Source: Coriaria nepalensis
Taxonomy: Eukaryota; Streptophyta; Magnoliopsida; Cucurbitales; Coriariaceae
Assembly: GCA_027186245.1 (NCBI GenBank)
Contig: CP114498.1
Coordinates: 2,549,501 to 2,613,500, forward strand
Reading direction: 5' to 3'
DNA: 64,000 bases
Under the pieces are notes generated by a model. The model saw only the letters and a list, made by a program, of their open reading frames with translations, searched no databases and was not told where the DNA came from. A program made the position numbers and the translations under genes. This document shows positions 43,965 to 54,309 of the stretch, piece by piece; position 1 is the stretch's first letter, and each line of letters opens with the position of its first letter.

Positions 43965-45150
43965 GCTACTTACAGATGTTCGTAAAAATTGGAAACAAAA
44001 TTCTATCGATTGGAAAAAGGTGATATTAAACAAGATAAAACAGCGAAATTCACTCATCTAGAAAGGACTCTATGAATGGTTTCTTCAATATCAATAATAT
44101 GTGAATATGATCGGAGAATTAATCACAGAAAAGATAAAAGATTTTCTAAAGAAGACATACCCTCATGATACACCAGTATCCCAATTTCTTAAGGTTGGTT
44201 CGAGCTACTTCAAATCAAGACATGAGATAAAAACTTATTATCATTTTGGAGAAAGTAGATTAATTGATATTGAGAGCATGAAGAACAATTTGATTTTCAT
44301 AAGAGAGAAAGTTGATTAATTTGAGATGAAAGATGTTTTCAATATGAATGAAGAATGTAAACTTACTGAGTATGAATTATGAGCATCATGCCAACAAACG
44401 AGCATGAATGATTGGGTCATTATTTGAAGAATATGTTCGATGGTTCGATAGAAAAATGGTCAGTATAAAAATTCTCTTATTTGTCGATAATTGTCTTGCT
44501 CATCCAAAAACTATTAAAGGTTTGCAAAATGTTGATTTATTTTTCTTCCCACCAAATACAACATTAAAGATTCAATATTGTGATGCAGGAATCATTCGAG
44601 CTTTCAAGATACATTATCATCATTAATTTTACCATAGTCTTTTGGATGGTTATGAAGTAGGAGAGCTAAATCTAGAAAAGATAAATATTTTAAAAGCAAT
44701 GAATCTTGCAATTTATGCTTAGACAATAGATGTTCAGGAAAATGCAATTATGAATTGCTTTCGACATTAAAAAATTCGGTTTACAGAACATGAGTTCAAA
44801 TAATTTAGATGAACTGTTAAATGAGGAAGGCATTTAAGAGCTGCAAATTATAATAAAAAGGTTGAATTATTGTAAGGGAATGGACATTGAGAACCTCTTA
44901 AACTATCTTAGAGAAAATAACATAATTTTAGAGATGTTTATCAACGAGTAGATAATTGAGATTGTCATAAAAAATAATCAAGATACTGAAGTTGAAGATA
45001 CTATAGACCCTATTTCACGAAAAGATACTTTCAAAATCGTGATGAAATTGAATAATTTTTTATCGTAGAATGAGAAAACTATATAAGAATTTCTTATCAT
45101 GCTACGTAAAATTAGAGATTAAATCCAAGTTCATATCAATTTCAAGAAGA
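43965..45150 (+). pseudogene. pogo/Tigger-like (CENP-B-type) transposase relic
   Basis: Plus-strand fragments align in order with plant pogo-type (Tc1/mariner superfamily) transposases. First comes a CENP-B helix-turn-helix part (YEWFLQYQ, ITEKIKDFLKKTYP, SSYFKSRHEIK, FGESRLIDIESM). Then comes the DDE_1 core with LFEEYVRWFDRKM, LLFVDNCLAHPKTIKGLQNV, FFFPPNTT and QYCDAGIIRAFK. Many stops and frameshifts break it, and the segment holding the first catalytic Asp (after the NMDET-like motif) is partly deleted around 44345-44405. The C-terminal tail decays by about 45150. Terminal repeats were not identified. Confidence 0.82.
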
Positions 45151-46329
45151 AATAATTAATGATTGAGTCATATTTTAAAAAGATCTCATAATTAAATCAT
45201 AATTACTATGAATTAGAAAATTATTAATTTAGTATTTATTTAGACATATATAAATTTTCTAAAATATATTATTATATCATACTAAATATTAAAAATTTAA
45301 AATTTTTAAACTCATTATTTGCTAATATCATTAATGGCTTCAACATGTTCGTCTAGCCGACTCACTATTTAGCCATCAAACCATGTAACAAAGATGTATG
45401 AAAATAGACAATCTAGGTCAATCATTAGCTATATTTAAAAAAAATGTAAATGTTTTCCTTGTGAATCGATCGTTTTTGATATTTTGTCTATTGAGTAAAA
45501 TTGTGATAATTTAAACCAACAAACGATCTTACTAGCAAGTCAAGTTTCCTTTCCTTGTTCTTGACCAGGACTTATAATAGAAAGTGAGAGTAAAATAAAT
45601 TGAAAAAGATGGTGAAAGATGGTAAGGGGAAGAGAAGTGTTCGGCTAATGAAATGGAAGGAGTGAGACTAATTAGTTTACATGTGATCTTGATTTGTGAT
45701 TCATGTTTCATGCTTAACCTTATATGTACAGGTGATTAATACTTGGCAACCTCATTTTTAATCTTATTTATTTCTTTTAAAAAAACTACCATTTTACCCC
45801 TAATTATTGATTACCGGTTTACCCTTTGTTCTATATAACTTGCACTTCTAACTATGAAGAGAAATTTGAGAGGATTTACATTGCATTTGGAGTGACTACT
45901 GTTTTCGAGCTATGAAGAGAAGCTACGAAGTTTCTTACTGCATGAGTTATGAGGATGTATATGAGTGTTGGATTTGTACTTCAAGGTTAATATTTGGTTT
46001 CAGCCCCATTAAATCCCGTGAAGTCTTAAAGGCTTGGGATGGCGCATTGGGTTATTCACTTAATCCGATTGTCGAAACCAGTTTGAGATAAAAATGGGTT
46101 GAAGTTTAGGAAAAAGAAGGCAAGCGAAGAATTGAGTGAGAGATTCACTGAAAGAAGTTTGTGGCTATGATTCGACTAAAAGATAGACCACGACTATATA
46201 TAATAATCAACCTATTCTCATTTCTCACAATGTTTTCTTATAAGCTACGCTTCCCTTATTTCACTCGAGGCCACTCATGAAATAAGAGGGCAAGCAAGCA
46301 TCGATATCTTTCTATCTTCCCTATTGCTC
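45151..46329. other. Intergenic DNA upstream of the cysteine-rich peptide gene
   Basis: No gene is visible. It is AT-rich, with only short open frames. The promoter of the peptide gene should lie at its right end. Confidence 0.5.
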
Positions 46330-46337
46330 TCTATAAA
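46330..46337 (+). promoter_or_regulatory. TATA box of the cysteine-rich peptide gene
   Basis: CTATAAAT lies about 75 bp upstream of the chosen ATG at 46408. This places transcription start near 46360 and excludes the further upstream in-frame ATGs at 46324 and 46342 as start codons. Confidence 0.55.
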
Positions 46338-46407
46338 TTACATGCTAACAAACCATAACCCATCAATATCCTCTTTATTGATTAACAATTTTTTTCCTCC
46401 CGACAAG

Positions 46408-46659
46408 ATGGAGATGAAGAAACATTCGAGTGTAAAGATGGTAATGATGGTATATGTAATAGCGACGTTGATGATGACGACGATGATGAATGTGTGTGAA
46501 GGGGCGGGACAATGTGGATCACAGTGCTTGCCGGTATGTCTGAAAGAGAGGGGTTCCACTGCAGATGTTTGTCAAAAAGCTTGTGACAATTATTGTAATC
46601 AGGTCAGTGGTAACACCGGTGGAGGTTGGACTTGGACTCCAGCCAAGAACCATCATTAG
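46408..46659 (+). CDS. Secreted cysteine-rich peptide, Ole e 6 / thionin-like
   Basis: A short single-exon gene of 83 residues. The N-terminus (MEMKKHSSVKMVMMVYVIAT and the following M-rich hydrophobic stretch, to about residue 34) is a signal peptide. The mature part has six cysteines in the pattern C-x3-C-x3-C-x10-C-x3-C-x3-C (CGSQCLPVC and CQKACDNYC). This is the fold pattern of pollen allergen Ole e 6 and related plant thionin-like proteins, a two-helix disulfide-linked hairpin. The tail is short, with a GGGW and WTWTP segment. The role is unknown; relatives are extracellular, often floral or defence-linked. It sits intact between decayed transposons. The start was chosen from the TATA position and the signal peptide. 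Confidence 0.75.
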   Translation: MEMKKHSSVKMVMMVYVIATLMMTTMMNVCEGAGQCGSQCLPVCLKERGSTADVCQKACDNYCNQVSGNTGGGWTWTPAKNHH

Positions 46660-46879
46660 TTTATTTCTTATAAAATTAAAGAGCTATATATATTTAAGTA
46701 ATTCTAATGACTTAGGGCATGTCACCATGAAATTTGTGATATTGTAATCAATATAACTTATGTATGTAATGATTAAATTTTTTTTTTGGCTAAATTTAAA
46801 ATAACAAAAAAATAAATAAAACATATCTATATATTTCACATGGGTAATAATAAGAAAATCAAACTTCCATAAATATTAA

Positions 46880-47700
46880 ATAAAGTTGGATGAGCTTTCT
46901 TACAAAAATACAAAACTGTCAAGCATCCGTAATTGAGGAATACCACTCTGATCCTTCTGTAGATAGACCGACCTTGGTAGAAGAAGAAACGGTATTCTCA
47001 CAATTGAAAAGAAAATAGAACTAAAAAATGCCGAAATCGATAGAATTTTCCAATCATGACAATGCTTCCGAATAGAGAGAACCAAAGCTTGAGAATCACT
47101 TTCTACTGTTAGAGGAAAAAGACCACGAGTTAAAGCCAACTTTATACCGTAATACCAACCCCAAACTTCAGCTTGAAAGCTGTTCGTACAGTTAAGGGTT
47201 TACGAGAAAGCTCCCCATAATAACATGACCTTGATGGTGTTCCTGAAGGCTTTGTGTAAATCCTTGACCTAAGTACTTAACCTTTCTAATAATATAAGAA
47301 GCATTCATCCTCCTTTCATTGAAGATGACATTATTACGACTAAGCCACAATTCCCCAACACACAATCATAGGAATCATGCTACAACTATTATGAAGCTGG
47401 CTAGAAGAATGAATAACCGATCACCACAAACTGAATCTATCTTGAAGCGGCTGATTAATAAAATTAGGCCAAACTTTTTTGGCAATTTTGCTATCAACAA
47501 AGATATGTTGGGTTGCCTCTTCATTCTTGTTCGTGCAACAAACGTAAGCCGACGGTAGCTGAACCCCCATTCTTTTAATATTACTCTCTAGAGAATTATA
47601 CAATAATCTCCAGCAATGCAGCTTCATCTTGATAGGGCATTTAGCTTCCCATAGTTGAGAAAATAAGAAAGAGTGGTTAGTTGAACCCACGATTGCTTTT
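46880..47700 (-). mobile_element. LINE 3'-end relic (zf-RVT and RNase H-like)
   Basis: The minus strand gives a zinc-binding RT domain (SQLWEAKCPIKMKLHCWRLL, CCTNKNEEATQHIF, KKVWPNF; 47690-47421). Further on comes part of an RNase H-like domain (ALTRGLFPLTVESDSQALVL; 47139-46900). Both are standard C-terminal parts of plant LINE polyproteins. Frames are broken between them and no upstream RT core remains. Confidence 0.8.
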
Positions 47701-47774
47701 CAAGCCGATTTAATGGAAAAACTGCCATTTTTGTTTGGAGTCCAAACTAGGCAATCAATACGAGAAGAGAGCAC

Positions 47775-48810
47775 CAGAACTTATTAGGAATATCAGTATA
47801 GTTTAGGAGTTTCCTTATAATTTCTCTAGTTAGTTAGTTATCCTTACTAACTATATATATCTTTGTAATTGACTCATCATATGAAAGATATTTCTCTCTC
47901 ACTTAGTTTTTAACTGACATGGTATCAAAGCAAGAGAGATAAAATTGATTTTCTTTCGTTTTCTCGCTTACCAAATGCCTGTGTTTTCTCTCATGATTCA
48001 TGATCAGTTCTTGATCAATTTCCTTTGTTTCTTCACAAACATGTTTGTATTGATCTCAATTTCATAGATTTACCTTCAATTTTGTTAACTGGTGTCGTCT
48101 TCAGCTTCTACTGAGAATACAATTGCATAGGTGATTACGTCTACTATAAATGCTAAAGAATCTCCTCCGGTTGTTTATTATCTTCCTCTATTACCCCATA
48201 TTGATCCTACTTCACCATTATAGATTCACTCGGTGGACACTCCGGGGTTAGTGCTTGTTTCACATGCTCTTATCGGTAGTGAAAATTATGGAATTTGGAA
48301 TCGTTCAATGCATTTTGCTCTTCTCTCCAAAAATAAATTAGGTTTTGTTACCGGACAATTTCCTAAGCCAGAGGTAGATTCTCCACTTATGATGCAATGG
48401 GAACAATGTTACGTAATGCTATGTTCTTTGATATTAAATTCAATTTCTAAAGAATTGACTAGTAGTGTAATTTTTGATGTTATGGGAAGATCTACAAGAG
48501 CGTTATACCAAGGTCAATGGATCTCGAATTTATGCTATCCAGAGAGAAATTGCAACTTTGCATCAAGGTAATTCATCTATTTCGAGCTATTATACGAAGA
48601 TTAAGTCGCTTTGGGATGAATTGACAACCTTGGTAACTCTTCCAAACTGTCAGTGTCCTACTGCTATGGCTTATGCTCAAATTGATCAACAAGGGAAGTT
48701 AATGCAATTTTTAATGGGGTTGAATGAGAGTTATTCTGCCGAGCGTAGTAACATCCTGATGAAGGTTCCACTTCTAATAGTCAAGAAATCCATTATTTAC
48801 ATCTGTTAAA
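47775..48810 (+). mobile_element. Truncated Ty1/copia element (partial LTR, PBS, gag)
   Basis: A partial LTR ends in CTGACA at 47919. TGGTATCAAAGC (47920-47931) is the initiator-Met tRNA primer site. After a leader comes copia gag in two plus-strand frames: SENYGIWNRSMHFALLSKNK and WEDLQERYTKVNGSRIYAIQ, then SISSYYTKIKSLWDEL and KLMQFLMGLNESY. A frameshift lies near 48480-48570. Nothing of protease or pol follows, and the LTR start is missing, so this is a fragment. It is not closely similar to the element at 14007-18925. Confidence 0.85.
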
Positions 48811-48929
48811 AGTAACGTTACAGACTTTAAATTTACCGTTTTCATCATACATGCATATAATGATAAGTTTTTATAACTATTCTCCATCATACTCTAAATA
48901 AGGTTATGCGCAATAGATTTTGATCTCTA

Positions 48930-49979
48930 TATCTTTCAACAACTAATTTGTACCCTTAAATCATTACATATAATATCAACCAGAAGTCATGCCTTCAGAG
49001 TCTCATGACACCCTAAGTACTTACCCTTCACATATCAGCCAATCATAGATGCCGATGATTGCTTTACATATACGTAAGATTACAAATGTGCTGATCTTTA
49101 TAGGTTTGAACTTGGAAAAATAAAGAATTTTTCTTTCTCGTTGCACGAATTCGTCACTTGCAATTTATCCATACATACGACAACAAAAGTAGTCTTATTC
49201 GACTTCTTAACTTTGAACTCAAAATTCCTTGCTATCGCATGTGCATGTAAACTTACCTTTAGTTCTTCCTTCGACGTAAAGTCATGTTTAACATAAAACT
49301 CCCATCCTTTTGATTAGGAAGAAATAACAAGAACTGAATTGTTTTCACCGCATGTGGAAGGCTATGTACCAATAGGGATAACAACATCTTCACTTTCAAT
49401 TTCATCTCCTAGTTATAGTGAATGCACTATACATGGGGATTATGACGGTGGTTTGTTAGTTGATATGTAATCTAAGTTATCATAATCCTCGATGATTCTT
49501 ACTCCCTTGAAGTGATCATCCTCGTACTATTGATTCGCAACATTGTCTTTATTATTGTGATGACTGAAATATTCTTCCTCAACTCTTTCACATTCCTCAT
49601 CATAATCCACAATCTCATTATCTTCACCATCAATATCATCATCATCATTCTCAACCGCATCAACCTCATTTACATCCATGGAATCTAAATCATCATCCTC
49701 ATCCTCATTATCACTATGATTTATGTCACTATCACGATCATAATCATGAAAAACCTCATAATTATCATGACAATTCTTATCATTCGGTATGTCGCTTCAA
49801 CGATAATAATGAATAATAGAAACCTTAAGTAATTGACCATGATGCTCACCATATAAATCTCTATGAGTTTTCAAAATCAACTTCACGTACGAGGGAGATT
49901 TTTCATCTTTAGATCGCAAGTGGCACAAAAATCTCTTCACATTTTTGTTATTTATTATAATTAATGAAGAAGACAACAT
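48930..49979 (-). pseudogene. Mutator-like (MULE) transposase N-terminal relic
   Basis: On the minus strand from 49979 a frame begins MLSSSLIIINNKN and includes YVKLILKTH. It then runs through a strongly acidic D/E/N stretch (49775-49560) to FTSKEELKVSLHAHAIARNF and EFKVKKSNKTTFVVVC near 49290-49180. That last block is the DNA-binding domain that opens MuDR-type transposases. Several in-frame stops interrupt it and the catalytic domain is missing. Confidence 0.7.
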
Positions 49980-51471
49980 TTTACTCTTGTACGACAGTTG
50001 AAAACTGAATTCATTGCAATTAACGTAAAAAGAATTATAGACAATTGAGTATACGCGATATTATATTCAATCGAATCTCCAGTTGATCCATATGTGTTAT
50101 TTTTATGACAATACAACAAATTATCTTTCTCATTTAGGTTTACATTCTCCTTCTATTCACCATTGAAGCATATGATTACAAAATTTTTTTTATTTATGTA
50201 AAAGGAAAATAATAAAAAGAAATTAATATTATTTTACAAAGTTAAATGTCTCTATTTATTTTGCCCGATTGCTGGATGACTTTTTTTTTAATAAGCTATC
50301 AAACAATCGGGTTTAAAGGACAAAGACTTTCAAGTCTCTATCTATTTTTCGTAATTACTCGATGGCTACTCTTAAAAGAGCCGTCAAACAATCAAGTTTA
50401 AAGTACATGACTTAATTTTATTCACTTTAGCCAATTGCTCAATAAAAAATAGATTAGAAATAAAAAAAAAAAAAAACAAATGAAAAATATGTTTTTATTA
50501 AACAGTGTTGAAAATCATAATTTATGGTTGAAATCGGAGGAGTTGTGGAAGGGACGAGGGTATAATTGTCATTTCATAATTTTTTTTTTTGTTTAAAAAA
50601 AGAATTATACATTGAGAATAATTAATTATTTTTTTTTAATTTTTTTTTTAAAATGTAAAATAAAAAAGGGGACTATTATTACAATGAAAACTCTTTTTAA
50701 GTTGGGCTTTAAAAAACTTTTTATTTAAAGCCTAATTTGCAATGGCCCTATAATTCAAATGCTTACAAAATTAAAGTATTCGTTTAAATCTCAACGAGGA
50801 CAAAATCAATCTCTAATCAATGTATAAAAAGAGACTAATTACTTTCTAAAAAAAGAAAAAGAGTCTATAGAAGCAAAATCAACAACACAGAAGGTCTCCT
50901 TCTACTAATTTGTAACCATTTTTTTTACTTTTTTTTTTTTTTTAATGAAAATGATTAAATTTATCTATTATTTATTATTTATTATTTATTATTATTTGGG
51001 TATATGACTCTCTGAGTCTATGACTCTCTGAGTCTTATTCCTCTTGATCTTTTGCTCTGTATACACCGAAGGCCAAGCCCAATCTTCTTTCACTTTCTGA
51101 CAAGTAAGAACCCCCTTGGTACGTTCACACTCTCCCCTCCTCCCCCAATTTCAGTTTCCCACCCTGTCCCTTAACCTTTTAATTATTTTCCTTAATTGGT
51201 CTTTTCTTTTTCTTTTTTGTCTTTTTTGAAACATTTTATAGACTTTTTGTTTTTGTTTTTGTAATGGGTTTCCTATCGGTTGGTAAGCATAATTCCAGCT
51301 GCCCTGTATTGACTTCCCTAAAGATTTTATGGCCTGATCATTCTCCCATTCTTAGATGCTCCCATCTCTCTCTCTTTTTCTCCTTTTTTCTGTTCTTCTG
51401 GGATTCTGGATTTTGGCAAGTATTTACAGAGCCTTCTAGTCTTGCAATTCATCACTGACCATTCATGTGAG
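49980..51471. other. AT-rich intergenic DNA upstream of the RLCK gene
   Basis: No gene is visible. Diverged tandem repeats lie at 50248-50450. An exact duplication of TATGACTCTCTGAGTC sits at about 51003-51034. T-rich tracts near 51190-51260 probably belong to the promoter or leader of the kinase gene. Confidence 0.5.
50248..50450. repeat. Diverged tandem repeat of about 80-100 bp with internal inverted repeats
   Basis: Two and a half related units follow each other. Each opens with CTCTAT-type sequence, then a block like CCCGATTGCTGGATGAC, and closes with ATCAAACAATCGGGTTTAAAG or a variant. Within a unit CCCGATTG faces CAATCGGG, so each could fold into a hairpin. Confidence 0.6.
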
Positions 51472-51933
51472 GTGAGTTCTTTTCTTTTTTCCTTATAATG
51501 GAGTTTTCTTCATATTGGGTTGTGAAGTCAATGACTAAAGGGAATTGGGAATTGTCTTTTTCTTTCTGGGTCTGACAGGAATTGCAACTATTGTCAGAAT
51601 TCCATCTTTTACAATCATTTAATATATGCAGAAGAACTGATGAAGCAGTACTAGGTATTCCTGGGTTTTTATTTTTTATAAATTGCTTCTTGGGTTTGAA
51701 GTGATTATTGGAAACTTGTACATATATATCTGTACAAGTAGATAGAGAAGCACATGTTAATTGTATGTGTAATTGTTATGTATGAAAATAGATCATACAT
51801 ATATATCTGTATGAAAATAGAGATTCTTAAAGACCGTGTACGTAATATTAGCTTTTTTGTTTTTTATTTTACGATGATTGGATATGATGCAGTGAAGACA
51901 ATCAGCTTTATAGGAAAAAGAGGAGGGGGGGCA

Positions 51934-53923
51934 ATGAAGTGCTTTGATTTCTTCCTCAGGGACAAAAATGTGGAAACAAAGAGCGAAAAATCAGTTTCCG
52001 GTTTCTCCAACATCTCCACATTCAATTCTGATTTGAATTCTCACAATGTGTCGGAACAACTCAGCACGATAGCACCGTCCTCCATCAAGTCCTTTGCTGT
52101 CTTGTCTCAAAGACATAGCAATCTCAGAGAGTTCACATTCTCTGACTTAAAATCTGCCACCAAGAATTTCAGCCGATCCCTTATGATCGGAGAAGGTGGG
52201 TTTGGAGGCGTTTATAGAGGAATTATCCGTAGCATAGAAGATCCCCATAAAAGGATGGATGTTGCTGTTAAGCAACTTAGTAGAAGAGGACTTCAGGCAA
52301 GTAATTAAACTTCTTAAATCTGTCCGGTTTGCTTGAGCGTTTTTAAAATCTCATTTAGATTTAATTTCCTAAATTGCCTAAGGTTTAAAGAAATATGTAA
52401 CTCCAGTTTCAAAAATACAGATCAAAAACTGCCAAGGCAAACCGACCAGAATTTCTTCTCATTCTTTTGATGATGAATTCGTTGTCTTATATATCTTAAA
52501 ATTTTGTACAGGGTCATAAAGAGTGGGTGACTGAAGTGAATGTATTAGGGGTAGCTGAACATGAAAATCTTGTCAAATTAATTGGCTATTGTGCTGAAGA
52601 TGATGAAAGAGGGATTCAAAGGCTGCTCGTTTATGAGTACATGCCTAACAGAAGTGTCCAAGATCACTTATCGAACCGATTCCAAACTGCCCTTCCTTGG
52701 GCCACAAGGTTGAAGATAGCACAAGATTCTGCTCGTGGGTTGGCTTATCTTCATGAAGGAATGGAATTTCAGGTTCTACTTATTTGGTTTTTGGGTTTTT
52801 TTATTTTTATTTTTCTCTTTTAAAAAGCATTATTATCATAATCGTTGTGAATTTTGCAGATTATATTCAGGGACTTCAAGTCATCAAATATACTATTGGA
52901 TGAACAATGGAAAGCAAAGTTGTCGGATTTTGGACTAGCCAGGCTCGGGCCTTCAGATGGATTAAGTCACGTCTCAACTGCGGTATGCTTATAGCTTACA
53001 CATGCCTGAACTCGTATTTCTGTTTCTAGGCTCGAGTTTGGTTCGACATTTGAAAAATGCGAGTCTTAGTTATATGAATTGTGTGCAAGCTATATCTGAG
53101 TTAATCATGAGGGAAACTAGTAGATTTTACATTTGGATCAGCGTTCAAGACAAACTGGAGTTTTATAGGCTCAATTTGGATTTTGCAAAGCTAGACCAAA
53201 TGGACCCGTGACGTCTAAATATCCAGGAAGTCTATTTGGATGCATTTGGTTCACAGTTTGAAACACCAGTTAAAATGTAGAATCCAGTTTCAATTCACAA
53301 ATCAGTTAGCTTCAATCATTTATATGTTCGAAAATCAAAATCCAGTTTCCGGAAAATACCAATTTATTACAATTGAAGGCACTTTTCTATTCCAGATTGT
53401 AGGCACAATAGGATATGCAGCCCCAGAATACCTTCAAACCGGGCGATTGACATCAAAAATCGATGTATGGAGTTACGGAGTTTTTCTTTACGAACTGATA
53501 ACAGGAAGGCGCCCTTTGGATCGCAACCGCCCAAAAGGTGAGCAAAAGCTTCTGGAATGGGTCAGGCCGCACCTGTCGGACTTAAAGAAGTTTGAGCTCA
53601 TTATGGACCCAAAGCTGGAAGGGAAGTATACACTCAAATCGGCACACAGGCTAGCAGCCGTGGCCAACCGGTGTTTGGGCCGAAAGCCCGCTTCACGACC
53701 AAAAATGAGTGAAGTACTGGAAATGGTAAACCGAATTGTGGAGGGAACGGAGTCGGTTGGAATTGGGAGCCCGCAACTGTCGGTAAGGAGCTTGGCTACA
53801 TATGATGATCCGATAGAATCGAAAGGAGAGATTTTGAAGAGAAGATTAGTTGATCCATTTCTTGGAGAAAACGGTTGTTTGCTTTGGTTTACAGAGAGAA
53901 ACCAACGTGTTCAACAAAAGTGA
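51934..53923 (+). CDS. Receptor-like cytoplasmic kinase, RLCK-VII (PCRK1/2-like)
   Basis: Four exons, 51934-52296, 52512-52772, 52860-52982 and 53396-53923, give 424 residues. The first intron is GC-AG (CAG then GCAAGT). These kinases relay signals from pattern-recognition receptors at the plasma membrane. The N-terminus [12 protein letters not shown] has Cys3 as a possible S-acylation site. Kinase motifs: [11 protein letters not shown] loop (about residue 93), VAVKQL lysine, E in the C-helix (HKEWVTEV), [12 protein letters not shown] catalytic loop, DFGLARLG, and activation segment [10 protein letters not shown]. All catalytic residues are kept. A possible leader intron (51472-51892) would remove the in-frame upstream ATGs, so MKCF at 51934 is chosen. 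It converges with the AVT1 gene (387 bp apart). As I recall, ADK1 and PCRK1 are neighbours in Arabidopsis too. Confidence 0.93.
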
Positions 53924-54309
53924 GGTGTTTATTTATTTATTTTTTTGGTGTAAAGAATTGCGGAGTATGAACTGTAAAGAACAGATTCATTAAGATGAGA
54001 ACTGCTTGTGCAATATAGCTTATTCAGTTGAGACTAAAAAATATTACAAACTCTTCGTTAATATCTCTTCTACTTCTGTTTAATTGGAATTCTTGATCTG
54101 TTTTCAAGGATACAATTAAAAAGAAAAAAAAAAGGATTATATGGATAATTCAGTCTAATTATTCATTACAAAATCGAAAAATGTATCAAAATTGGAAATG
54201 AAAAACAGGGGAGACAATCTTAAAGGTAAAAAAAAAACAAAAAACAATCAATCTGCACTATGAATCAAAAGAGTCTCTCTTTGCAAGTTTCGAGAAAATT
54301 GTTCCAACC

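Noticed and set aside
46324..46407. Upstream in-frame start codons of the cysteine-rich peptide
   Set aside because: They lie at or before the expected transcription start set by the TATA box at 46330, and would bury the signal peptide.
49590..49760. TCATCA-rich stretch as a microsatellite
   Set aside because: Read on the minus strand it is the acidic part of a MULE transposase relic, not a simple repeat.
51754..51933. N-terminal extension of the RLCK frame (60 codons)
   Set aside because: Family members begin MKCF; the extension looks like leader intron sequence between GTGAGT at 51472 and ATGCAG at 51892.
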